Assembly: GCF_002269345.1 (NCBI RefSeq)
Contig: NZ_CP022889.1
Span: 558,001 to 622,000, forward strand
Reading direction: 5' to 3'
Source: Tsuneonella mangrovi
GTDB taxonomy: Bacteria > Pseudomonadota > Alphaproteobacteria > Sphingomonadales > Sphingomonadaceae
Length of the DNA stretch: 64,000 nt
Each line of letters starts with the position of its first letter. Positions within the stretch are counted from its first letter, which is position 1. A program made the translations under genes and the position numbers. The notes beneath the pieces are model-generated. The model ran no database searches and was not told where the DNA came from. It saw only the letters and a program-made list of their open reading frames with translations. Below, piece after piece: positions 36,833 through 44,886 of this stretch.

Positions 36833-38161
36833 GTGAGGTTTCCGCTCGTCCCCACTGCCCGCGCCGTCTGGATCGCTGCACTCGCTGCGCCGGTCGCGCT
36901 GGTCGTGGCGGCGGCACTTCCCGGTGCGTGGATGGCGGCCCCCGCCGCCGGGCTGACGCTTTTGCTTCTCGTTGCCCTCGACGGGCTGGTGGCGGGGCGG
37001 CTGGTCGACTGGCGGATCGCAGCGCCGCAGGACTGCGAAGTCGGCGAGCCTTTGCAGGTGGCTGTGCTCGCCGAAATTGCCGGCAAGGTCGGCAATGGTA
37101 CGGTCGATGCCGCATTGCAGTTCGACCCGCGGCTGGCGCCGGAAGGCCGCGCCATACTCGCACTTGCGCCGCTGGTCGACGATGCGAGTTGGTCGGGCAC
37201 CGCTGGCCTGCAACCCGTACGACGCGGTACTGCGGCATTGGAGCGTGTGTGGCTGCGCTGGACCGGGCCGCTCGGGCTCGGCGCGCGGCAGGTTTCACAC
37301 CAGCTCGAGGATGAAGTCCGCGTGTGGCCCGACCTCGCACCCGTCCGTAGCCCCGCGCTCCAGCATTTCCTGCGCGATGCGCAATTCGGCCTGATCGCGC
37401 GGCGAATTCGCGGCGAAGGCACCCAGTTTGAAGCGCTCAGCGAATACGAACCGGGGATGGATCGCCGCCGGATCGACTGGAAGGCGAGTGCGCGCCACAC
37501 CCGGCTCTATGCCCGCGAGAACGAAAGCGAGCGCAACAACCAGATCGTGTTCGCGTTCGACTGCGGACAGGCGATGTGCGAACCGGTCGACGGCCTGCCG
37601 CGGATCGACCGCGCCGTGTCCGCAGCGCTCACCGCCGCCTACGTCGCACTCAAGGGCGGCGACAGGGTCTCGTTGTTCGGCTTTGCCGCGCGGCCCGAAG
37701 TGGCAACCCCGTTCTACGGCGATTCGCGCCAGTTCCATCGGTTGCAGACCGCGGCTGCGGGGCTCGACTACCATGCCGAGGAACCGAACTTCACGCTGGC
37801 GCTGGCGACCCTTTCGGCCCGGCTCAAGCGACGCAGCATGATCGTGGTTTTCTCTGACTTCACCGATCCGACCGGCGCCGAACTGATGATCGAAAGCCTG
37901 GGAAGACTGGTCGACAAGCACCTGATCCTTTTCGTGACCATCGCCGATAGCGAGCTGGCCGAGCTCGAAGCGGTCGATCCCGACAGCCTCGAAGCGCTGG
38001 CCACCGCCGTCACCGCCGATTCGCTCTCTCGCCAGCGCGCGCTCGTGCTCCAGCGGCTACGGCAGATGGGCATCGACGTGATCGAGGCCCCGTGGGACAC
38101 CATCGGCTATCGGCTGATCGACGCCTATCTTGCGATCAAGCGCGCAGGAGCGATCGGATGA
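36833..38161 (+). CDS. DUF58 family von Willebrand factor A-like protein
   Basis: A 442-residue protein from GTG 36833, one base after the moxR stop. Two N-terminal membrane helices (WIAALAAPVALVVAAAL and AGLTLLLLVAL) are followed by a beta domain and the DUF58 core LSEYEPGMDRRRIDWKASA. A VWA-like fold follows (IVFAFDCGQAM, IVVFSDFTDPTGAELM) with the metal-site pattern altered: DCGQA in place of DxSxS, so classical MIDAS metal binding is doubtful. Confidence 0.9.
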   Translation: MRFPLVPTARAVWIAALAAPVALVVAAALPGAWMAAPAAGLTLLLLVALDGLVAGRLVDWRIAAPQDCEVGEPLQVAVLAEIAGKVGNGTVDAALQFDPRLAPEGRAILALAPLVDDASWSGTAGLQPVRRGTAALERVWLRWTGPLGLGARQVSHQLEDEVRVWPDLAPVRSPALQHFLRDAQFGLIARRIRGEGTQFEALSEYEPGMDRRRIDWKASARHTRLYARENESERNNQIVFAFDCGQAMCEPVDGLPRIDRAVSAALTAAYVALKGGDRVSLFGFAARPEVATPFYGDSRQFHRLQTAAAGLDYHAEEPNFTLALATLSARLKRRSMIVVFSDFTDPTGAELMIESLGRLVDKHLILFVTIADSELAELEAVDPDSLEALATAVTADSLSRQRALVLQRLRQMGIDVIEAPWDTIGYRLIDAYLAIKRAGAIG

Positions 38162-39222
38162 AGGCACCGATCCTTTCCGGCCTGTTCGCCAAGAAGGCGC
38201 TTGCCCCTCCCCCCGACATCGAGGCGGCGGCGCTGCGTTCGGATCGCTTCCGTCTCGCTCGGCAGGGCGATTGGGAACGACTCGAACAGATCGTCCGGAC
38301 AATGGAAAGCGGACGCTTGCGGCGCCTTTCGGACGAAGACGTAGTCGAACTGCCGACGCTCTACCGGACTGCGGCATCGAGCCTGTCGGTCGCGCGCGAA
38401 ACGTCGCTCGACGCGGCCACGCTGGCCTACCTCGAATCGCTGGTCCAGCGGGCGTGGTTCCAGGTTTATGGGCCGCGTCAGGGCTTCTTCCGCTGGCTCG
38501 GCGGGTTCCTCGGCGGCGGCCTGAGCGCGGCGGTGCGGGAGATCTGGCTCGAAATCCTCATCGCGCTAGCGGTCATGGTGGCCGGCGCCATCGCAGGTTG
38601 GCTGCTGGTCAGCGGCAACCAGGACTGGTTCTATTCGCTGGTACCGAGCGGCCTGACGGGCGACCGCGTCCCCGGTGCCTCGCGCGAAGCGCTCCTGAAA
38701 TCGCTCGATACGGTCAAGGGCCCCTCGGGTCTTTCGTTCTTCGCCGCCTACCTGTTCCAGAACAATGCCAGCGTTTCGATCCTCGCATTCGCGCTCGGTT
38801 TTGCGTTCGGCGTCCCGACGTTGATGATTCTGCTCAAAGAAATGGCCACGCTCGGGGCGATGGTGTGGCTGTTCGCCAGCAAGGGACTAACCCTGCAGTT
38901 CGTCGCGTGGCTTTCGGTTCACGGCACGACCGAGCTGTTTGCGATCCTGCTCGCCGGTGCGGCCGGGCTGCACGTCGGGCGATCGATGGCGTTTCCCGGC
39001 GACCGTTCCATCCTTGCGGCAACGGCGGAAAGCGGTCGCCGCGCAGCGATCGTGATGGCCGGAGTGGTGATGATGCTGATCGTTGCCGCAATTCTCGAAT
39101 CTTTCGTCCGGCAGCTGGTCGGTTCGACGCTTGACCGTTTCCTCATCGGCGGTTCGATGCTGGCGCTGTGGTGCACCTATTTCTTCGCCTTCCGACGCGA
39201 TCCGACGGGGGACTACCAATGA
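38158..39222 (+). CDS. SpoIIM-like (DUF95) membrane protein
   Basis: A 354-residue integral membrane protein with a soluble N-terminal helical part (about 1-130) and about five membrane helices (EILIALAVMVAGAIAGWLLV, NASVSILAFALGFAFGVPTL and others). LSVHGTTELFAILLAGAAGL is a typical SpoIIM/DUF95 segment. The name comes from the Bacillus sporulation protein; this organism type does not sporulate, and the role here must be different. ATGA overlaps with DUF58 upstream and RDD downstream. Confidence 0.88.
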   Translation: MKAPILSGLFAKKALAPPPDIEAAALRSDRFRLARQGDWERLEQIVRTMESGRLRRLSDEDVVELPTLYRTAASSLSVARETSLDAATLAYLESLVQRAWFQVYGPRQGFFRWLGGFLGGGLSAAVREIWLEILIALAVMVAGAIAGWLLVSGNQDWFYSLVPSGLTGDRVPGASREALLKSLDTVKGPSGLSFFAAYLFQNNASVSILAFALGFAFGVPTLMILLKEMATLGAMVWLFASKGLTLQFVAWLSVHGTTELFAILLAGAAGLHVGRSMAFPGDRSILAATAESGRRAAIVMAGVVMMLIVAAILESFVRQLVGSTLDRFLIGGSMLALWCTYFFAFRRDPTGDYQ

Positions 39223-40145
39223 CAGCCGCGAGCATCCGCTTTACCCGAGACCCCAAGCGCGAGCGGATCTGCGTGACCCCCGAAGGGATCGCCCTGACAT
39301 TCGTGGTCGCCACTCGCTCGGCGCGCCTCGGGGCGTTGCTGATCGACTACATGATCCTGCTGTTCGGCTCGATTTTCATTTCGATCGCGATGGGCATGAT
39401 CCTGGGCGGGATCGGTTCGCTGGTCGATGCCAAGCCGGCGGGTGCGGCAGAGTTCGTTGTCGCGCTGTGGGTGATCCTGTGGTTCGTCGCGTGGAATGGC
39501 TATTTCATGATATTCGAGCTGTCCGCACGCGGTGCGACTCCCGGTAAGCGCCTGACAGGCATCCGCGTCGCTGCGCGCCCTGCGAGCGATCACGAGGGCA
39601 GCGCCCGGTTGACCGCAGAGGCCGTGATCGCGCGCAACCTGCTGCGCGATATCGAGCTGTTCCTGCCGCTTATCCTGGTCATGAGCGCACCCTCGGGTGC
39701 GGGCGGCCCTGCCGGACTAGCCGCAACTGCCTGGTTCCTGGTGTTTGCGTTCTTCCCGTTCTTCAACCGCGATGCCCTGCGCGCGGGCGACCTGATCGCG
39801 GGCACATGGGTCGTCGAAGCGCCGCGCACAAAACTGGCCGACGCATTGTCGGTGGAAGGAGCCGCCAAGGGAGCGAGCAGTGTTACCGGGGCGACCTACC
39901 AGTTTGGCGATGCCGAGCTCTCGATCTACGGCGAGTACGAGCTACAGACACTCGAACGCATGCTGCGCGATGGGCAGCAGGAGGCGCTGGAGGCGGTTCA
40001 TACCGCCATCTGCACCAAGATCGGCTGGTCGCCCGGAGCGGGTGACGAACGCGCGTTCCTTGAAGCATTCTATGCCCAGCTTCGCGCCAAGCTGGAGGGC
40101 GATATGCGCTTCGGAAAGCGCAAGGCGGACAAGTTCAGCGCCTGA
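39219..40145 (+). CDS. RDD family membrane protein
   Basis: A 308-residue protein with the RDD signature residues in SARLGALLIDYMILLFGSI and the paired motif GATPGKRLTGIRV, three to four membrane helices, and a long hydrophilic C-terminal tail (about 120 residues) not found in minimal RDD proteins. It ends the MoxR operon. RDD proteins have been linked to transport or membrane protein assembly; no specific role can be given. A strong hairpin spans its stop. Confidence 0.87.
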   Translation: MTAASIRFTRDPKRERICVTPEGIALTFVVATRSARLGALLIDYMILLFGSIFISIAMGMILGGIGSLVDAKPAGAAEFVVALWVILWFVAWNGYFMIFELSARGATPGKRLTGIRVAARPASDHEGSARLTAEAVIARNLLRDIELFLPLILVMSAPSGAGGPAGLAATAWFLVFAFFPFFNRDALRAGDLIAGTWVVEAPRTKLADALSVEGAAKGASSVTGATYQFGDAELSIYGEYELQTLERMLRDGQQEALEAVHTAICTKIGWSPGAGDERAFLEAFYAQLRAKLEGDMRFGKRKADKFSA

Positions 40146-40158
40146 ACCCGTCCGCCTT
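40122..40158. terminator. Two-level hairpin across the RDD gene stop
   Basis: Outer arms AAGGCGGAC (40122-40130) and GTCCGCCTT (40150-40158) pair perfectly; an inner stem GTTCA/TGAAC encloses the loop. The structure spans the stop codon and lies between convergent genes, so it may terminate the MoxR operon and the leftward 150-aa protein gene. Confidence 0.6.
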
Positions 40159-40180
40159 CATATCCGAGAGATTCGGCGGA

Positions 40181-40633
40181 TTACTTGGCCTTCCACTTCA
40201 TGACCCGGAACAGCATATCGCCGGCCGCATGCCGATATTCGGAGCGCTTGGCCGAACCTGCCTGCATGTCCTGCACGGTCATCTTCATGTAATCCTGATA
40301 GGCCTTAGCCCGCGCCTTCCCTTCATCGTTGTCGACGAAGTGCGGGAACCATGTGATCAGGTAGACGTCGGGTTCACCTTCGCGCGGGTACTGGTTGACC
40401 CAGATCTGATAGCCGTCGATCCAACCCTGCGATTTCGCGAAGTCCTGAGACTTGCGGTACTGGTCCGCGAGGTAGGTGGCATATTCGAGGCTGTGGCCGT
40501 CGTCGACCTTGATCATGCTCATTTCGACATAGTCGCCGGGCTCGACAGGCCATGCGTCCTGGGCATTGGCTGCTTGCGGGGCGACAAATGCCAGGGTGGC
40601 ACCGGCAATCGCGGCGAGAGCGAACTTCTTCAT
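40181..40633 (-). CDS. Exported protein of unknown function
   Basis: A 150-residue protein with a Sec signal peptide (KKFALAAIAGATLAFVAPQA, cleavage near ANA-QDAW). The mature part, PGDYVEMSMIKVDDGHSLEY then YQIWVNQYPREGEPDVYLIT, has the alternating strand/helix pattern of a dimeric alpha/beta-barrel (NIPSNAP/ABM-like) protein, but I do not recognise a specific family. ATG 40633 has GAGGAG 8 bases upstream, which fixes the start. It is monocistronic. Confidence 0.75.
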   Translation of the reverse strand: MKKFALAAIAGATLAFVAPQAANAQDAWPVEPGDYVEMSMIKVDDGHSLEYATYLADQYRKSQDFAKSQGWIDGYQIWVNQYPREGEPDVYLITWFPHFVDNDEGKARAKAYQDYMKMTVQDMQAGSAKRSEYRHAAGDMLFRVMKWKAK

Positions 40634-40846
40634 CGGGTTTCTCCTCACACGTCCGGCGGCGGCAGGATTGCTGCCGTCGGTTACTTGTGCAGAGGCACGG
40701 GCGACCCGTGCGAACCCGATTGACTTTGGTTTCAATCGCCAGTCCACTTGCATTCGCAGCGCTGGCGGGAACCATGCCGTCCCTCGGCGCGCGGACATAA
40801 GCACCGGAAAAGGTGGATGTCCAGTAGCATGGGGGAACGTTACCAG

Positions 40847-41311
40847 ATGCCGCGATACGCGATCCGGACTGATGACCTGACCAACGCCGACGTGCTCGCA
40901 TTGCTCGATACGCACCTCGCGGAAATGCATCGCTGGTCGCCGGAATGCAAAGTGCACGCGATGCCCGCCGAGCGCCTGCGCGCAGACGACATCACCTTCT
41001 ATTCGGCGTGGGACGGCGAGCGCCTGGCCGCGGTCGGTGCGCTCAAGGAACTCGGAGATGGCCGGGCGGAGATCAAGTCGATGCGCGCTTCTCCCGGCTA
41101 TCGCGGCAAGGGCGCGGCCCGTGCAATCCTCGACTTTCTGATCGCCGAGGCGCAAGCTCGCAAGATGCGCTGGCTTGGCCTTGAAACCGGAAATACCCTC
41201 GAGTTCGAGCCCGCCCATGCGCTCTATGCGCGCAACGGATTTACTCCCTGCCCACCGTTCGGCGATTATGTGTCCGACGATTTCAGCATCTGCATGGAGC
41301 GATACCTGTAG
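40847..41311 (+). CDS. GNAT family N-acetyltransferase (YsnE-like)
   Basis: A 154-residue GNAT domain starting MPRYAIRTDDLTNADVLALL. The acetyl-CoA loop is ASPGYRGKGAARAILDFLI and the end is EPAHALYARNGFTPCPPFGDY, typical of the YsnE/PhnO-like branch. ATG 40847 has GGGGGAA upstream; in-frame ATGs at 40817 and 40829 would add residues not expected in the family. Its TAG shares one base with the beta-lactamase GTG (TAGTG), so the two genes are coupled. Confidence 0.83.
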   Translation: MPRYAIRTDDLTNADVLALLDTHLAEMHRWSPECKVHAMPAERLRADDITFYSAWDGERLAAVGALKELGDGRAEIKSMRASPGYRGKGAARAILDFLIAEAQARKMRWLGLETGNTLEFEPAHALYARNGFTPCPPFGDYVSDDFSICMERYL

Positions 41312-42198
41312 TGCCCGATAGGCGCGCCTTCCTTGCCGGCAGTGCTGCCCTCGTCGCCGGCGCATGCGTGCCGGTTCGGACCGACACCGGCGGGCGGATC
41401 GATGCGAAGCTGCACCTTATCGAAGTCGCGAATGGGGGCGCGCTGGGGGCCGCTCTGCTCGACCCGCTGAGCGGGGACGTGATCGGCAATCGGGCGGACG
41501 AGCGCTTCGCGTTGTGCTCGACCTTCAAGGCGAGCCTCGTCGCGCTGGTGCTCGACCTGGGAATAGCCGGGAAGCTCGACCTCGGCGAAGTGGTCTACTG
41601 GACGCAAGCGGACCTGCTTTCCTACGCCCCGTTCGCGAAGCAGCGCCTTGCAAACGGCGCGACGATCACCGAGCTTGCGGGTGCAGCGCAGATCCTGTCG
41701 GACAACACTGCGGCGAACTTGTTGCTGCAGAGGGTCGGCGGACCGGAGGGCCTGACGGCGTTCTGGCGCTCGCTCGGCGACGAGGTCAGCCGGCTCGACG
41801 ATATCGAGGGCGCGCTGAACCACGTGCTGCCCGGCAGCGAGCGCAACACCACGACACCGCGCGCGATGGCGACGACGCTGGCCAAGATCCTCTATAGCGG
41901 CGCGATCGCACGCGAAGCTTCGGACCAGCTCAAGGCGTGGATGCGCGAAACGCAGACTGGTGCGAAGAAGGTCCGCGCCGGCCTGCCGCAGGGGTGGGAT
42001 GCAGGGGACAAGACCGGCAATTCGGGTGGCTGGCCCGACATGTACGGGGTCAGCGCCGACATCGGCTTCGCGGTTCCTCCCAATGGCGCGCCGATCATCT
42101 TCGCTGCATATCACCGCGCAGCCGCGCTCGGCGCACCGAGTGCCAATGCCGATGCCGCGCTCGCGCAGGTAGGCGAAGCGATCGGTCGCTTGCCCTGA
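41311..42198 (+). CDS. Class A beta-lactamase, predicted Tat-exported lipoprotein
   Basis: A 295-residue serine beta-lactamase. Catalytic motifs are complete: S70-TF-K73 (CSTFKAS), S130-D131-N132 (LSDNTAAN), E166 with N170 (DIEGALN) and K234-T235-G236 (DKTGNSGG). By chance the raw residue numbers coincide with Ambler numbers. The N-terminus DRRAFLAGSAALVAGAC combines a twin-arginine motif with a lipobox (AGAC), suggesting a Tat-exported, membrane-anchored lipoprotein. The start is GTG 41311, one base overlapping the GNAT stop. Whether it hydrolyses cephalosporins or carbapenems cannot be told. Confidence 0.9.
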   Translation: MPDRRAFLAGSAALVAGACVPVRTDTGGRIDAKLHLIEVANGGALGAALLDPLSGDVIGNRADERFALCSTFKASLVALVLDLGIAGKLDLGEVVYWTQADLLSYAPFAKQRLANGATITELAGAAQILSDNTAANLLLQRVGGPEGLTAFWRSLGDEVSRLDDIEGALNHVLPGSERNTTTPRAMATTLAKILYSGAIAREASDQLKAWMRETQTGAKKVRAGLPQGWDAGDKTGNSGGWPDMYGVSADIGFAVPPNGAPIIFAAYHRAAALGAPSANADAALAQVGEAIGRLP

Positions 42199-42213
42199 GC
42201 CAGCTGCCTGCGC

Positions 42214-43239
42214 TCAGTCGCCCTTCGTCGGTTCCTCGTCGGAAAAAATCGCGACTTCGTTTGTGCCTTCGCTGGTTGCGCGGCCGCGATACATCCCTGG
42301 GGTGTTCATCGCGAAAACCGGCTCGCCGTCTTTCGACATGACGATCACGCCACCGTCGCCGCCCATTTCGCCAACCTCGGCGATCACCTTGTCGGCCGCA
42401 GTCTGCACGTCTTCCCCGGCGAGCAGCATCCGGTCGCAGATCTCGTGCGCAACGCCGACGCGGATGAAGTATTCGCCCCACCCCGTCGCCGAAACGGCGC
42501 ACGCCCGGTCGTCGGCCCAGGTGCCCGCACCAATCACCGGAGAATCGCCAATGCGGCCCCAGCGCTTGCCGGTCATCCCTCCGGTCGAGGTTCCTGCCGC
42601 GAGATGGCCCGACTGATCCATCGCCACGGCCCCAACGGTGCCGAACTTGAACTCGACGTCGAGCGCGGAAAGATGCTCCTTCTTGAGCTTCTCGAGCTGC
42701 TTCTTGCGCTCTTCAGTTGCGAACCACTCGGGCGGGACGATCTCGAGGCCCTGTTCGGCAGCGAATTGCTCCGCTCCCTTGCCTGAAAGGAAGACGTGCG
42801 GACTGTGCTCCATGACTGCCCGCGCCAGCAGGATCGGGTGGCGCACATCGCCGACCCCGGCCACTGCCCCGGCTGCGCGGTTCGTGCCGTCCATGATCGA
42901 GGCGTCCATCTCGTTGGTGCCTTCCCACGTATAGACCGCGCCGCGTCCGGCATTAAATTTGGGATCGTCTTCCAGAACCGTGATCGTCGCGGTCACCGCA
43001 TCCATCGCGGTGCCGCCTTCGCGCAAAACCTTCGCCCCGGCATCGAGCGCCGCTTGCAGCGAAGCGCGATACTCGGCCTCCTTTTCTGGAGTCATGCGCG
43101 CGCGGGTCAGCGTACCGGCACCGCCGTGCAGCGCGATCGACCACTTGCCGTCGGGCCTGGCCTCTTCGGCACTTGCCGGAGCAATTGCCGCCAGCGCCGC
43201 GACGCAGCCCATGATGAGTGTCAGGTGATGCAATGTCAT
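42214..43239 (-). CDS. Isoaspartyl peptidase/L-asparaginase (Ntn hydrolase), exported
   Basis: A 341-residue plant-type (type 2) asparaginase precursor. Autocleavage is expected before Thr201 in FKFG-TVGAVAMD, giving alpha and beta chains with the Thr nucleophile. GTSTGGMTGKRWGRIGDSP and the N-terminal ALHGGAGTLTRARMT are hallmarks. A signal peptide (LTLIMGCVAALAAIAPASA) makes the enzyme periplasmic, whereas E. coli IaaA is cytoplasmic. It clears isoaspartyl dipeptides and asparagine. Confidence 0.92.
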   Translation of the reverse strand: MTLHHLTLIMGCVAALAAIAPASAEEARPDGKWSIALHGGAGTLTRARMTPEKEAEYRASLQAALDAGAKVLREGGTAMDAVTATITVLEDDPKFNAGRGAVYTWEGTNEMDASIMDGTNRAAGAVAGVGDVRHPILLARAVMEHSPHVFLSGKGAEQFAAEQGLEIVPPEWFATEERKKQLEKLKKEHLSALDVEFKFGTVGAVAMDQSGHLAAGTSTGGMTGKRWGRIGDSPVIGAGTWADDRACAVSATGWGEYFIRVGVAHEICDRMLLAGEDVQTAADKVIAEVGEMGGDGGVIVMSKDGEPVFAMNTPGMYRGRATSEGTNEVAIFSDEEPTKGD

Positions 43240-43385
43240 ATCCCCCAGCTGGCCGTAAATCGAACGGCGGCTTCAGCATCCATATGCATGGAGCGACCAG
43301 TGCGAGGCAATCACCTTCCTTGCGCTTGCCCACCGCGCAGATGGCGGGTTTGCAGTCGCAGGTTTACCGCGTAGGGCGACAAGCG

Positions 43386-43904
43386 ATGATCCTGCGCCAC
43401 GCTACCCAAGCCGACGCCGCCGCACTCGCCGATTTCGCGCGCGATGCCTTCGCCGCGGCTTTCGCTCAACTCTACAAGCCCGAAGACCTCGCAGCATTCT
43501 TTGCAGATTGGCGCAGCGAAGAAATCTACGCGAAGGCGATCGGCGATCCGGACACTACGGTGACCCTCGCGGAAGAAGATGGCCGCATCCTCGCCTACTC
43601 GCTGATCAAGCGCGACGCGCATTTCGACGAGCGACCCGAACCGCGCCCCGCCCATCCGACGTTCCTCAGCCAGCTCTACTGCGCCTACGAAGCGACCGGG
43701 CGCGGCCTCGGGGCGGCTTTGATGGACAAGATAATCGCTGACGCCCGCGCCTGGGAGTCCGACGCGCTGCAGCTGTCGGTGTTCAGCGAAAACTTCGGGG
43801 CGCAGCGGTTCTACCAGCGCTACGGCTTCGAAAAGGTCGCCGATATCGACTTCTGGGTCGGGAACCATCGCGACGACGAATTCCTTTACGAATTGAAGTT
43901 GTAA
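43386..43904 (+). CDS. GNAT family N-acetyltransferase
   Basis: A 172-residue GNAT domain (MILRHATQADAAALADFARD start). The acetyl-CoA binding part is LYCAYEATGRGLGAALMDKI and the C-terminal end is SENFGAQRFYQRYGFEKVADI, close to the RimI/YhhY-like group. The true substrate is unknown. ATG 43386 gives the standard N-terminus; the frame is open further upstream. An SDR gene follows 18 bases later. Confidence 0.86.
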   Translation: MILRHATQADAAALADFARDAFAAAFAQLYKPEDLAAFFADWRSEEIYAKAIGDPDTTVTLAEEDGRILAYSLIKRDAHFDERPEPRPAHPTFLSQLYCAYEATGRGLGAALMDKIIADARAWESDALQLSVFSENFGAQRFYQRYGFEKVADIDFWVGNHRDDEFLYELKL

Positions 43905-43922
43905 GAACGACAGGAGGAGAGC

Positions 43923-44882
43923 ATGGCTGGACGGGAATTCGGGTTCGAGAACACCACCGACGACGTGCTCGACGGGATCGACCTGACAGGCCGGTCCTTC
44001 TTCATCACCGGGGCCTATTCGGGACTGGGTAAGGAGACCGCACGGGCGATCGCTGCACGCGGTGCGGATGTAATCCTGTCCGGCCGCGATGCGGAAAAGC
44101 TTGCCGCAGCGGCCGAGGAAATTTCGGGCGAAACCGGCGCAAACGTCGAAACCATCGTGTGCGACCTCGGCGATCTCGCCAGCATCCGGGCTTGCGGCAA
44201 GGAAGCGCGCGAGCGGTTCGCCAAGATCGACGTGCTGATCAACAATGCCGGCGTCATGGCCTGCCCGCTTGCTCGCACGAAAGACGGGTTCGAGATGCAG
44301 TTCGGCACCAACCATCTCGGTCACTTCCTGCTCACCAGCGAACTAATGCCGTTGATCGAGCAGGGCGCGCGCCAGCGGATCGTCAACCTGTCGAGTCGTG
44401 GGCACCATTTCGACGGCGTGCACCTCGACGATCCGAATTTCCTGTCGCGCGAATACGACAAGTGGGCTTCCTACGGCCAATCGAAGACCGCCAACGTGCT
44501 GTTCGCGGTCGGTCTGGAAAGCCGCTTCGCCGACAAGGGTATCCACGCCTACGCCGTCCACCCCGGCGGGATCATGACCAACCTCGGCCGACACCTCGAG
44601 CCGGAGGATATCGAACGCCTGCGCAAGCGCGTCGAGGACACTTCGAGCGGGACCGGCCTGACCTTCAAGACCATCCCGCAAGGCGCGGCGACCACCTGCT
44701 TCGCGGCAACCGCGCCCGAGCTTGAAGGTGTCGGTGGAGTCTATCTAGAAGACGTGGCGGTCGCCCAGGTGGACGATGACGATCCCTCCGGCAGCGTACG
44801 CTCGTATGCGGTCGATCCCGCCACGGCAGACGCGCTGTGGTCGCTTAGCGAGGAACTGGTCGGGACACGCTTCGCCGCCTGA
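43923..44882 (+). CDS. Short-chain dehydrogenase/reductase (SDR)
   Basis: A 319-residue SDR with the Rossmann motif TGAYSGLGKETARAI, NNAGVMA, and the catalytic YxxxK in SYGQSKTANVLF with the upstream Ser (NLSSRG). The extended C-terminus and VHPGGIMTNLGRHL are like retinol dehydrogenase/WW-domain oxidoreductase-type SDRs acting on lipophilic alcohols; the exact substrate is unknown. AGGAGGAGA stands directly upstream of the ATG, a strong ribosome-binding site. Confidence 0.88.
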   Translation: MAGREFGFENTTDDVLDGIDLTGRSFFITGAYSGLGKETARAIAARGADVILSGRDAEKLAAAAEEISGETGANVETIVCDLGDLASIRACGKEARERFAKIDVLINNAGVMACPLARTKDGFEMQFGTNHLGHFLLTSELMPLIEQGARQRIVNLSSRGHHFDGVHLDDPNFLSREYDKWASYGQSKTANVLFAVGLESRFADKGIHAYAVHPGGIMTNLGRHLEPEDIERLRKRVEDTSSGTGLTFKTIPQGAATTCFAATAPELEGVGGVYLEDVAVAQVDDDDPSGSVRSYAVDPATADALWSLSEELVGTRFAA

Positions 44883-44886
44883 GCGG

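Noticed and set aside
35332-37500. 722-aa leftward open frame
   Set aside because: It lies antisense to DUF4350, MoxR and DUF58 genes with clear domains and overlaps, and shows no domain of its own.
33936-40145. Idea that SpoIIM and DUF58 genes indicate sporulation
   Set aside because: SpoIIM is a name inherited from Bacillus; nothing else in the window suggests spore formation.
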